Positions 33,972 through 42,563 of a stretch of DNA of 64,000 nucleotides are shown here, piece after piece; the first letter of the stretch is position 1; every line of letters begins with the position of its first letter. The stretch covers positions 3,700,137 through 3,764,136 of the forward strand of contig NZ_CP046640.1 of assembly GCF_017751145.1 (NCBI RefSeq). The letters are read 5' to 3'. Below the pieces are notes generated by a model. The model was given only the letters and a program-made list of their open reading frames with translations. It had not been told where the DNA came from and did no database searches. The translations under genes and the position numbers were made by a program. The stretch comes from Iocasia fonsfrigidae. GTDB lineage: Bacteria > Bacillota > Halanaerobiia > Halanaerobiales > DTU029.

Positions 33972-35282
33972 CGTAGTTTTATCAAAACTACTTAGTAAGT
34001 CGAGATATTCTTCCTTAGTCATAACAGCCTGATGGTTTTCAATAATTGTTGTTGCTCTATCTGCCTTATTATATAAGAGGTCAATTACGGTCATAGCCAT
34101 CGTTTTAGCTGGTATAATATAGGCTAATTCCTCATCTATAATCTTAAATTTACGGGTATGCAGGTCACCTTTTACTCCCCCAAAAAACGGATGGAGAGCT
34201 GGCATCAGGTGAGAGACATCCCCAAAATCAAAAGAACCCGCAAAAGAACTGCCCTGCTGGATTTCATCTCCTTTTAGAAAAGCACTTAAGTTCTCTAAAA
34301 GGAGATGATCTAACTCAGCCTTATTCAGAAGAGGCAGATAACCGGGTATATCTTTTATCTCTGCTTTGGCTCCAACAGCCATGGCCCCTGCTTGGATAGC
34401 CCTGTTTACTTTTTGATTGGCAGCAATGATTCCCTTAACTGTCCTTCCACGCACATAACTCTCCATTCTTACATCTGCCGGTATTATGTTTACAATATCT
34501 CCACCTTTAGTAATTATCGGATGAACCCTTATCTTTTCTTCATCTGGAAAGGTCTCCCTCTGGGCATGAATATTATTGATAGCCAGCATAGCGGCATTAA
34601 GGGCATTAACCCCTTCTTCTGGAGCAGAACCAGCATGTGATTCTTTACCTGTAAACTGCACCTTTTTACCAACAAAACCATTTCCCGTAGGACCCAGTAA
34701 GGCCTTAATTCCAGAATCACCAGGGTAGAGTGAATGGATCATCATCGCCATATCAACATCATCAAGTTCTCCCCGATAAATAAGCTCCTGTTTTCCTCCA
34801 AAGTATTTTATTTTCCCTTGTTCCCTGAGGTCATAGCGATATTCTAATTCGACATATTCCTCAGCCGGAACTGCCATAAACTTCACACTACCACTTAATT
34901 CTGAAAAAGCCCCTGACAGAACAAGGCCCAAAGCTGCCCCCAGCATTACCCCGGACTGGATATTATGCCCACAGGCATGAACTGCCCCGGTCTCTTGATC
35001 AGCATCAGGGTGTTCATGACATAAAATAGCATCCAGCTCACCCATAAACGCTATCCTGGGGCCAGGGTTTTCCCCAGCTACAGCACTACAACCTGTCACT
35101 GCTATATTTTTCTTCGGGACCAGTCCCAGGTCTTTAAATTCTTCATATAGCAAATCAGTAGCATACTTTTCTTTATAACCTAATTCCGGTTTATCATACA
35201 TCTTTTTTCCCAAAGCAATAATCCTGTCTCTCTTTTCATCAATAACCCTGACTACCTTTTTTTTAAGCTCTTCTTTTGGCAA
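33969..35282 (-). CDS. M20-family amidohydrolase
   Basis: Metal-dependent hydrolase of 437 residues that removes an acyl or aminoacyl group from its substrate, cytoplasmic. Family signs: GPRIAFMGELDAILCHEHPD, GAVHACGHNIQSGVMLGAAL (metal-binding His and His in H-A-C-G-H), VPAEEYVELEYR (catalytic Glu pair), FTGKESHAGSAPEEGVNALN, and DFGDVSHLMPALHPFFGGV near the C-terminus. It is closest in style to the AbgB/aminoacyl amidohydrolase branch (M20D). It follows two membrane-protein genes that probably transport its substrate. Its stop lies in a REP-like element. Confidence 0.88.
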   Translation of the reverse strand: MPKEELKKKVVRVIDEKRDRIIALGKKMYDKPELGYKEKYATDLLYEEFKDLGLVPKKNIAVTGCSAVAGENPGPRIAFMGELDAILCHEHPDADQETGAVHACGHNIQSGVMLGAALGLVLSGAFSELSGSVKFMAVPAEEYVELEYRYDLREQGKIKYFGGKQELIYRGELDDVDMAMMIHSLYPGDSGIKALLGPTGNGFVGKKVQFTGKESHAGSAPEEGVNALNAAMLAINNIHAQRETFPDEEKIRVHPIITKGGDIVNIIPADVRMESYVRGRTVKGIIAANQKVNRAIQAGAMAVGAKAEIKDIPGYLPLLNKAELDHLLLENLSAFLKGDEIQQGSSFAGSFDFGDVSHLMPALHPFFGGVKGDLHTRKFKIIDEELAYIIPAKTMAMTVIDLLYNKADRATTIIENHQAVMTKEEYLDLLSSFDKTT

Positions 35283-35329
35283 AAGTTAACCCTCCTTCTA
35301 AAACAACCATTAATCTAAGCAATGAAAAT

Positions 35330-35369
35330 AGGACAATCCTAAATTATCATAATAAATGAGGATTGTCCT
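35330..35369 (-). terminator. Stem-loop between the DUF3100 pair and the M20 gene
   Basis: AGGACAATCCT and AGGATTGTCCT form an 11-bp stem around an 18-nt loop; only a weak T tract follows on the minus strand. Confidence 0.6.
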
Positions 35370-35390
35370 TTAAAATCATTTAAATTTGAA

Positions 35391-35855
35391 TTAAATAATA
35401 CCTTGTAATTTTAATACTATATGGGAAATAATAGCTGAACCAAAGAAAGTACCAATAAACACAGCAATAGCTACGATAAATACCTTCCAGCTCAATTCCT
35501 TTAATTTCTGAATTTTATTCCCTACAGAAATCCCGGCAAAAGCAAGTATGGGGGTTGTTGTTCCTAAAAAATTAACCTCATTTGTATAATGTAAAAACCA
35601 TTCTGAAGTCGGTATAAAAGGCATACTCAAAATCAGGGCAGTCAGTGAAGCCCAGGCAAAGGCGGGGAATTTTACCCTGGGAAACAAGTCTTTTATAATA
35701 AGGGACAACATAGCAATAGCAATTATCATTAACATCCCGGGAATAGCAGTTGCTACTGGTATTCCATAACCTATCCTCTGACCAACAAGAATCATAATGC
35801 CAACTACAATTAAAACCTTAAGTTGATTTAAGCTTTGTTCCAGATTAAGATTCAT
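35391..35855 (-). CDS. Small membrane protein, partner of DUF3100 protein
   Basis: 154 residues with four or five hydrophobic helices (VLIVVGIMILVGQRIGYGIP; TAIPGMLMIIAIAMLSLIIK; FAWASLTALILSMPFIPTSE; WKVFIVAIAVFIGTFFGSAI). It overlaps the DUF3100 gene by 11 bp, indicating coupled translation. The pair probably forms a transporter; the substrate may be what the downstream M20 enzyme hydrolyses. No family was recognised beyond this context. Confidence 0.75.
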   Translation of the reverse strand: MNLNLEQSLNQLKVLIVVGIMILVGQRIGYGIPVATAIPGMLMIIAIAMLSLIIKDLFPRVKFPAFAWASLTALILSMPFIPTSEWFLHYTNEVNFLGTTTPILAFAGISVGNKIQKLKELSWKVFIVAIAVFIGTFFGSAIISHIVLKLQGII

Positions 35856-36738
35856 GACTATTCCCCCTCAACTCTCCATTTTCTACCTCTTTACCTCTAC
35901 CAATAATAGGTGAAAGTTTATCATATAAAAAATTAACCAGAGGTAGACCAAGAAAAACAACTGAATAAAGGCCAGTTACCCCAGTTAACATATTACTTGT
36001 CGCTGCATAAGCAAGAACCGTATCTCTCATTCCCGGTACAATTTCAGCAAGTGAACCCGAGGCAGCTGTCATCATACTCCCACTACCCATACCAGAAGCC
36101 ATAGCCAGAGCATAAGGATGGAGACCTGTATTTGCTGACAAGGTGCCAAGCAGTCCAAAAAAGATAGTCCCAAAAACTGTTCCAATCAGGTAAGTCCCCA
36201 GAACACCTGTCCCTTCAGGTGAAGATATACCATATTTTTCCCCAATTATTCCCAGGGTAGGTTCACGGCAAATGCTGGCTGTTGCCCCAACTGCTTCCCT
36301 GCCCATTCCTAACAAAAGTGCCAGTGGAAGGGCAATAATAACTGTACCAAGGTTACCTAACTCCTGCAGTAGTAAGGCTGGACCTGCCTTTATAATCTGC
36401 ACAATATTTGGTCCAACAATAGCCCCGTACTTCACCCCCAGTGGCAAAAGTGCCAGCATAACCATTGAACCAGCAAGTTCTATCTCTTCACTGGCTATCA
36501 GGTTTTTTAGAAATGCAAAAACCTTTCCCAATAAATCAGGTGTAATTAAGATGCCGATCACTACTGCAAAAAGCATCGGCAGTAAAACAACCTTACCAGG
36601 ACCTAAAGAAAAGCTTTTTATTCCAATCTTCTCAGTAATAGCTATGATTATAAAAACTGTTAGATATAATTTCAAAAATACAGCTATTCTTCCCCTTGTT
36701 TTAAGTGGCTTGTCTTTCCTGGAAACCTTCTTATCCAT
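35845..36738 (-). CDS. DUF3100 integral membrane protein
   Basis: 297 residues with about eight membrane segments. The central part has ALLLGMGREAVGATASICRE, IGEKYGISSPEGTGVLGTYL and YALAMASGMGSGSMMTAASG, Gly/Ser-rich helices as found in transport proteins and matching the DUF3100 family as remembered. It is the first gene of a three-gene unit (DUF3100, small membrane protein, M20 amidohydrolase). An uptake role for an acylated amino compound is inferred from that order. Confidence 0.78.
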   Translation of the reverse strand: MDKKVSRKDKPLKTRGRIAVFLKLYLTVFIIIAITEKIGIKSFSLGPGKVVLLPMLFAVVIGILITPDLLGKVFAFLKNLIASEEIELAGSMVMLALLPLGVKYGAIVGPNIVQIIKAGPALLLQELGNLGTVIIALPLALLLGMGREAVGATASICREPTLGIIGEKYGISSPEGTGVLGTYLIGTVFGTIFFGLLGTLSANTGLHPYALAMASGMGSGSMMTAASGSLAEIVPGMRDTVLAYAATSNMLTGVTGLYSVVFLGLPLVNFLYDKLSPIIGRGKEVENGELRGNSHES

Positions 36739-36926
36739 AATTAATCCTCCTTTTTTTTTAATAAATTAATATTACCTATTATTTATTTATACATAAAGCG
36801 ATAAATTCCTGCAATTTTTTTTATGTATATGAAGAGATAATAATATATGGTATTATTTGTCTGTAAAAATGGTTTTATTCTTATCATGACCGTCCCCTAT
36901 ATCATGGTTGAACCATTATAAAGAAA

Positions 36927-36950
36927 AATTCACCCTGTTACAGGTGAATT
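36927..36950 (-). terminator. Terminator after the SIS gene
   Basis: AATTCACC...GGTGAATT stem followed by TTTTCTTT on the minus strand, about 40 bp beyond the SIS stop at 36991. A decayed REP-like fragment (ACCGTCCCC) follows near 36890-36905. Confidence 0.75.
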
Positions 36951-36990
36951 ATACTTCCCCGATGGCAAGTGAATACTTTTTTACCGGTCA

Positions 36991-38043
36991 CTACTCAACC
37001 CGGGTAACCTTAGAAATCTTATTTAGTTTACCTGGTATCCTTCCCTGCCTAAGTGCAATTTCCCTTGTCAAAATCTGTATAACAATTGAAAAAGAAAATA
37101 AAGTATTTAAATGTTGATATTTATTTAATTTTATATAGTTAAAACTATAGTTATCTTTATTAATCTGATCTGTCACAAAAATTACTTTAGAACCAAAATC
37201 AAATAATTCTTTTGCTAGCTTAAGCATCAAGTCAAAAGTTTTATCTTTTGTATCTGCTAAAATAATAGCTGCATGATCAGGACCAGCAATTTCTAAAGGT
37301 CCATGTCGAAAAGCACCTCCTGAAATAGCAGCAGGTTGTAGTCCCGTACCCTCTTTACAAATTAAACCACCCATTTTAGCAGCAGCTAGACTATTTCCCC
37401 GGGCAATTAAAGTCAACTTGTTAAATTTAGCTAATTTGTCATATAAACTAGGTGATTGAGACAATAATACATCAATTTCTGCTGCTAAAACATCAAAATC
37501 ATTTATTAGATTGCAATATCCATCAACACTTTCTGAAAAAATACTATCTACTAGCATGTCCAATAACAATAAGGTATTAGTAAATGTTTTAGTAGAGATA
37601 GTTGCCTCTTCCCCTGCAAAAATAGGCAGATTAATGTTAGCCAATTTAGCAATTGTACTTTGTGGATTGTTAGTTATAGCAATAACTCTACATTTATCCT
37701 TTATTCTTTCCACAACTTTTTTAGTTTCTATACTTTCACCTGATTGAGATACAGCTACTATGGTAAAGCTTTCATCAATTACTGGTAATTGATAATGAAG
37801 TAATTCATCAGTTGGTGGATTAAAAGCAAATTGTCTATTAGCACACAATCGATTCACTGCTGGAATTGTAGCAAAATAAGAACTCCCCATACCTATAAAA
37901 AGAATTGGTCCTTTACTTTCTTTTAAGCAAGTGGCTGCTTTTTTTAATTCATTTGAAAAAAAATCATCCTTGATATACTGTTTCATTAATTTTTTTAAAA
38001 ACTCTGGTTGTGATATAATATCGTTTTTCATAGGATCACTCAT
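36991..38043 (-). CDS. SIS-domain sugar-phosphate isomerase or deglycase
   Basis: 350 residues with two SIS domains, like the isomerase half of GlmS and like FrlB/AgaS. Motifs: ILFIGMGSSYFATIPAVNRL, VAVSQSGESIETKKVVERIK (phosphosugar-binding Ser residues), AGEEATISTKTFTNTLLLLD and, in the second domain, GGAFRHGPLEIAG with the E/F-x-H-G-P catalytic region. The ATG overlaps the PfkB stop. In the order binding protein, two permeases, PfkB kinase, SIS protein it recalls fructosamine (frl) operons, where the SIS protein is a deglycase, but the kinase here is of another branch. The substrate is unresolved. Confidence 0.83.
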   Translation of the reverse strand: MSDPMKNDIISQPEFLKKLMKQYIKDDFFSNELKKAATCLKESKGPILFIGMGSSYFATIPAVNRLCANRQFAFNPPTDELLHYQLPVIDESFTIVAVSQSGESIETKKVVERIKDKCRVIAITNNPQSTIAKLANINLPIFAGEEATISTKTFTNTLLLLDMLVDSIFSESVDGYCNLINDFDVLAAEIDVLLSQSPSLYDKLAKFNKLTLIARGNSLAAAKMGGLICKEGTGLQPAAISGGAFRHGPLEIAGPDHAAIILADTKDKTFDLMLKLAKELFDFGSKVIFVTDQINKDNYSFNYIKLNKYQHLNTLFSFSIVIQILTREIALRQGRIPGKLNKISKVTRVE

Positions 38044-39146
38044 TATTCTCCCCCCTTATTATTTATTAATATTCCGGGCTTAATTTTTTCTAAATATGCT
38101 ACAAGTTCTTTTCTATTAGGACTGTATCCAGTTTTAACATATAGACTAGCTGTTAATGTCCCAATAACAGCTGCTTCAAGTGAATTAAAATCATGAATTT
38201 TAGCCCAACAATAACCTGCATTAAAATTATCACCACCACCAGTAGTTATTACTGGTTTTTCTATTTTAGGTATAGATATCATAGCTTTTTGATGCTCATT
38301 TAAAAACAATGCCTTAGCAACCGGATGTATGACAATTTCATCAATATACCCCTGTTCTAATAAATAATTCCCTATGTTAAATAGCTCATTTTTTCCCTGA
38401 CATACTTTTTTACCAATATCAATAGCTTCATTTACATTTAATCCCAGTATTACCTGATAATATTTTCTAAACTTTTTTAGTAATAAAAGCATATCAAGTA
38501 TATCTGCTGTTGTTCTACCTTGGCAATCTGCCAGGTCAACAAATAGTAAACTTTTCTGCTTAAAACAATATTTTTCTACTTCCAGTAAAATATTCTGCCA
38601 GATAGCTGACATCTGATTAAAATGACTCCAATTTGTCAGTCCCAGCAGCTGGTATTCATTTAATTTATCTGGGATTAAAGCACCTGCTCTGTCCTGTATT
38701 GACTTCCAATTTATTTTTTTAAAGCTATGTGTATCACCTAACATTACCTTCCCATCTTGAAATTCTAATACAAAACTTAAGGCTGGTTCTCCAATTGAAA
38801 TAATACTTGTATTCTCTGACATATAATCTTGAAAAAGTCTTTCATACTCTGTTACTGGAATAATTGCTGTTGTCTTTAAATCAAGACAACCAAGGGCATT
38901 GGCCATAATAGGCGCATTTCCTCCCGGCTTAATTGTCATTAGATCAATATCAATATCACAACTTAAACCAGCTGCCCTAATTAACCTATTACCAAATTCT
39001 TGAATTTCCTGATAGTATTCCTTTTTTGATTTATTTTTACTTTTTACTGGATGGTATATTTTATCTACAAAACCATCAAACCCAATTAAAGCCTGTCGGT
39101 CTTTATTTGATGCCTTTATTATTTTTTCTGATAAATTCTCTAGCAT
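38043..39146 (-). CDS. PfkB-family carbohydrate kinase (GFDGFVD branch)
   Basis: ATP-dependent sugar kinase of 367 residues, longer than ribokinase or FrlD (about 280-310). The start ALIGFDGFVDKIYHPV marks a distinct branch; MTIKPGGNAPIMANALGCLD binds the sugar, and TTGGGDNFNAGYCWA (about residues 299-313) holds the anion hole and catalytic Asp. It is 12 bp after the permease gene and overlaps the SIS gene by one base. It should phosphorylate the sugar brought in by the ABC transporter before the SIS protein acts. Confidence 0.85.
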   Translation of the reverse strand: MLENLSEKIIKASNKDRQALIGFDGFVDKIYHPVKSKNKSKKEYYQEIQEFGNRLIRAAGLSCDIDIDLMTIKPGGNAPIMANALGCLDLKTTAIIPVTEYERLFQDYMSENTSIISIGEPALSFVLEFQDGKVMLGDTHSFKKINWKSIQDRAGALIPDKLNEYQLLGLTNWSHFNQMSAIWQNILLEVEKYCFKQKSLLFVDLADCQGRTTADILDMLLLLKKFRKYYQVILGLNVNEAIDIGKKVCQGKNELFNIGNYLLEQGYIDEIVIHPVAKALFLNEHQKAMISIPKIEKPVITTGGGDNFNAGYCWAKIHDFNSLEAAVIGTLTASLYVKTGYSPNRKELVAYLEKIKPGILINNKGGE

Positions 39147-39158
39147 TTTATTCCTCCA

Positions 39159-40016
39159 TTATCCTTTTACAGCTCCTGAAGTAAGTCCTTTAATAATTAA
39201 TCTCTGAAAAATAATTACTATAATCATCGGTGGAATGGCAGCCAATACACCTCCTGTTGTCATCGCAGTATAATTAATTGTATGACGCCCCGTGAACTCT
39301 GTTATAGCAACTGGTACTGTTTTAGATGCATAGCTGTTTGTTAAAATTAAAGCATAAAAAAATTGGTCCCAGGCTAATAAAAACGAAAAGATAGATACAG
39401 CTGCAATACCTGGTCCTGACAATGGTAAAATTACTCTAATTAGGGCTTCTATTCTTGAACAGCCATCAATCCTGGCAGCCTCTTCTAATTCATGGGGAAT
39501 ACCCTGAAAAAAACCACTCATAATATATACTACAAAAGGAAGAGTAAATGATAAGTAAACAACTATTAAGGAAAATTTATTATCCAATAGACTTAACTTA
39601 TTTAATAAAATATATATAGGAATAATCAAACTAACTACAGGTATCATTCTGGTAGCTATGATGGCTAACATACCTATTTTTTTGCCCTTGAAATTTAAGC
39701 GGGCAAAGGCATAAGATGCCAGAGTACCTACTAAAAGACTTATTAATGTAACAAAAAAAGAAACAAATATACTGTTATACAAAGCCTTTGTAAACATACT
39801 GGCAGTTTGTGAAACTGATTGTTCATCACCAAAAATACTTAAATAGTTTTTAAAAGTTATATGATCAGGTATCCAGTCAGGTGGCTTAACAAGTAAATCA
39901 GCTTGAGTTGATAAGCTTGATATTACCAGCCAATAAACTGGTGCTAAAATCCAAATTACTACAATAATCATCATTAAATAGCCGAATATTTTTATACCTT
40001 TTGAATACTTTCTCAT
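39159..40016 (-). CDS. Sugar ABC transporter permease (MalG type)
   Basis: 285 residues, six membrane segments. The MalG-type features are WILAPVYWLVISSLSTQADL at the N-terminus and the ATPase-contact loop GIPHELEEAARIDGCSRIEA (EAA motif) near residue 175. The operon has no ATPase gene, so a shared MsmX-type ATPase elsewhere is likely. It shares one base with the upstream permease gene. Confidence 0.9.
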   Translation of the reverse strand: MRKYSKGIKIFGYLMMIIVVIWILAPVYWLVISSLSTQADLLVKPPDWIPDHITFKNYLSIFGDEQSVSQTASMFTKALYNSIFVSFFVTLISLLVGTLASYAFARLNFKGKKIGMLAIIATRMIPVVSLIIPIYILLNKLSLLDNKFSLIVVYLSFTLPFVVYIMSGFFQGIPHELEEAARIDGCSRIEALIRVILPLSGPGIAAVSIFSFLLAWDQFFYALILTNSYASKTVPVAITEFTGRHTINYTAMTTGGVLAAIPPMIIVIIFQRLIIKGLTSGAVKG

Positions 40017-40933
40017 TATACCCCATCCTCAGTATATAAAATTTTAATATAGATTATTGCTAAAATTAATATAAAAATAGATACTATAAAAGATAAGGCT
40101 GACCCCCTACCCATATTTAAAAAACTAAATGATTCCAGATAAGTCATATAACTTATTATTTGTGTACCATTAGCTGGCCCACCATTAGTTAAAACATAAA
40201 TAATATCAAAGGCTTTGAAGGCCTCAACTGTTCTAATAACCAGTGAAACCATAATAGCTGGTTTCAATAATGGTAAGGTGATATATTTAAAACTCTGCCA
40301 GCGAGAAGTCCCATCTATCTCTCCTGCTTCATATAGTTCTTCAGGCATTGTAGCCAGTGAAGCGCTAATCATCAAAACAATAAAAGGTGTACACTTCCAA
40401 ATATCAGCCAAGATAACCATATTCATTGCCCGCCAGGGTACTGACAACCAACTCTGGTATTTATCAATAATATGTAGTGACTGGAGCAGCCCGTTTAAAG
40501 CCCCATATTCAGCATTATAAATCCACTTCCATATAATTGCATTTACTACTGTTGGAACAGCCCACGGGATAAGCACAATCGTACGTAAAAATCTCCAACC
40601 CTTAAGATGCATATTAATTAACATAGCAATAGCAATCCCTAGTATTATTTCTAGACCAGTAGAACTGAAAGTAAAATAAGCTGTTCGACCAATAGTTGCC
40701 CAAAACTTTGCAGAAGAAAAAAAATCAAGATAATTGCCCAGTCCCACAAATTTGTTCCTCCAGGGGTAAGCAAGTGAATAAGAAGTTAAACTTAACCAGA
40801 GGGTTCTTAAAATAGGATAAAATATGATCGCCACAATTATTAAAATTGCTGGTAAAATAAATATCCACCCGAGTAGACCTTCATCATGTTCAATTTTATT
40901 TTTTATTCTCTTATAGTTCATATTTACCTCCAA
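40016..40933 (-). CDS. Sugar ABC transporter permease (MalF type)
   Basis: 305 residues with six membrane segments; start LGWIFILPAILIIVAIIFYP and EAA loop MPEELYEAGEIDGTSRWQSF near residue 205, followed by FDIIYVLTNGGPANGTQIIS. A start at MNYKR (four codons on) is also possible. It follows the binding-protein gene after a gap containing a strong stem-loop. Confidence 0.9.
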   Translation of the reverse strand: MEVNMNYKRIKNKIEHDEGLLGWIFILPAILIIVAIIFYPILRTLWLSLTSYSLAYPWRNKFVGLGNYLDFFSSAKFWATIGRTAYFTFSSTGLEIILGIAIAMLINMHLKGWRFLRTIVLIPWAVPTVVNAIIWKWIYNAEYGALNGLLQSLHIIDKYQSWLSVPWRAMNMVILADIWKCTPFIVLMISASLATMPEELYEAGEIDGTSRWQSFKYITLPLLKPAIMVSLVIRTVEAFKAFDIIYVLTNGGPANGTQIISYMTYLESFSFLNMGRGSALSFIVSIFILILAIIYIKILYTEDGV

Positions 40934-40946
40934 TACTACTAGATTA

Positions 40947-40971
40947 AAAGCGGAGCCCTAGACTCCGCTTT
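40947..40971 (-). terminator. Intercistronic stem-loop after the sugar-binding protein gene
   Basis: AAAGCGGAG pairs with CTCCGCTTT around a 7-nt loop, between the binding-protein stop and the first permease. Probably a partial terminator or mRNA 3'-end stabiliser giving excess binding protein. Confidence 0.7.
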
Positions 40972-40984
40972 ACTATAATCCACC

Positions 40985-42268
40985 CTACCATCTACTCTGA
41001 ATCTCCTTTACTTCCTTAGCAGCATTATCTAATGCCTCTTGCACAGAAACCTTACCTACTAGAGCATTCTGTAATGAAGTCTGCAATATCTTTGATACCT
41101 CTGTATAATAAGGCACTTTTGGTCTAGCATAACAATAGGGAAACTGTTTATCAAAAATTGGGAATATAACTGGGTGTTTTTCAATTATTTCATTCTGTTG
41201 CATCACAGGTTTCCACATTGGGGTAATGTGATCAGCATATCTAGTTTGAATATCCTTACTAGTCATAAACTCAACTAACTTATAAGCAAGCTCTTTATGT
41301 GGAGATTTATTAGTCACAGCAAAACCCATTGATCCTGTGATAGTTGCACTCTTAATACCACTTTCCTGAGCAGCAGCAAAAACCGGAACTAAAGACATTT
41401 TTGCCTGATCAACTATATTTGATTCATCGGGATCATTTAATAAATCATACATATAGACCCAGTTCAAAGCAAACACTGCTTTACCTTGAGAAAAAATCCT
41501 CCTAACCTCTTCTTCATCAGCTGCTAAACTAGCTGGATTGGTAATACCATTATCAATTGTCTGCTTCATCCAGCTTAAGGTTTCTACACCTCTTATACTA
41601 TTAAATGCTGGTTTATTATCCATAGTAAAGAAATCCCCATTATTACCTTCTAAGAGGGTCACCCAATCACAAATTAATGCTTCAATCTGAGCCCAACTCC
41701 AGATAATTGGATATTCCACTATACCCTTTTCTTTAATAATTTTTGCCTGCTCAGCTAACTCTTCCCAAGTAGTTGGAGGTTCTTTTATACCAGCTTCTTT
41801 TAATAATTTAGCATTATAAAATAAATATTTTTGATCAAGTAACCAGGGCAGCCCCCATTCCCTACCATTATAAGCAACTATTTGCCAGGCTTTATCATAT
41901 ACCTCTTCTTTCATATTATCTGTTATTTTATCTGTAACATCCATCAGCCAACCTGCTGCTGCAAATTGTGGAACCCAAATATCATCTACAAGCACCACAT
42001 CATAAGCCGGGTTTGAACTTGAAATAGAAGTAATCAGTTTATCATGTAGAGCATCATACCCAACCAATGTTAATTCTACATCAACATCAGGATTTTGATT
42101 CTTAAACTCTTGAATAATCTGATCATATTCCTCTGGTGTCCAACCAGCCTGCTTCATACTAATCATTCGAATCGTTTCCCCATTAGCACTAATGGCAAAC
42201 GCAAATAAAACAATTAGTGTCATAATAAAAACAACCACAATAGTTTCCCGTCTTTTTCTTAAATTCAT
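40985..42268 (-). CDS. Sugar ABC transporter solute-binding protein
   Basis: Extracellular solute-binding protein family 1, 427 residues. The signal peptide (RKRRETIVVVFIMTLIVLFA then FAISANG) lacks a lipobox Cys at the cleavage site. The body has IIQEFKNQNPDVDVELTLVG, YDVVLVDDIWVPQFAAAGWL, PTTWEELAEQAKIIKEKGI and FALNWVYMYDL, all usual for sugar-binding proteins. First gene of the sugar operon; a perfect 21-bp palindrome lies 50-70 bp upstream. Confidence 0.9.
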   Translation of the reverse strand: MNLRKRRETIVVVFIMTLIVLFAFAISANGETIRMISMKQAGWTPEEYDQIIQEFKNQNPDVDVELTLVGYDALHDKLITSISSSNPAYDVVLVDDIWVPQFAAAGWLMDVTDKITDNMKEEVYDKAWQIVAYNGREWGLPWLLDQKYLFYNAKLLKEAGIKEPPTTWEELAEQAKIIKEKGIVEYPIIWSWAQIEALICDWVTLLEGNNGDFFTMDNKPAFNSIRGVETLSWMKQTIDNGITNPASLAADEEEVRRIFSQGKAVFALNWVYMYDLLNDPDESNIVDQAKMSLVPVFAAAQESGIKSATITGSMGFAVTNKSPHKELAYKLVEFMTSKDIQTRYADHITPMWKPVMQQNEIIEKHPVIFPIFDKQFPYCYARPKVPYYTEVSKILQTSLQNALVGKVSVQEALDNAAKEVKEIQSRW

Positions 42269-42316
42269 TGTTATCCCCCTTTTTTATTTTGGCCTCCTAC
42301 TTCTTAACACTTTTAA

Positions 42317-42337
42317 AACAACTTTTAAAAAGTTGTT
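42317..42337. promoter_or_regulatory. Candidate ROK-repressor operator of the sugar operon
   Basis: AACAACTTTT, one central base, AAAAGTTGTT: a perfect 10+1+10 palindrome, the only one between the ROK gene and the binding-protein gene. Confidence 0.65.
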
Positions 42338-42563
42338 AAAAAATAATGTTACTTTTTATAAGTTTATTATATTTTTTTGAAACAGTCAAATTAATTTATC
42401 TTCAATAAAGTCTTATACAACGCAATTAAATACAACTAAGTGAATTCATCTCTGTCTTACTTAGTTTTTGATTGTAGCAGCAATATTTAATTATTAGTAT
42501 GTATTCAAAAAGATATATAATCCCCGGCGATATATACTGATACTTTTCGAACAGACTCTATTA

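Noticed and set aside
36272-36769. 165-codon plus-strand ORF over the DUF3100 gene
   Set aside because: Antisense shadow created by a Gly/Ala-rich membrane protein; no start signal.
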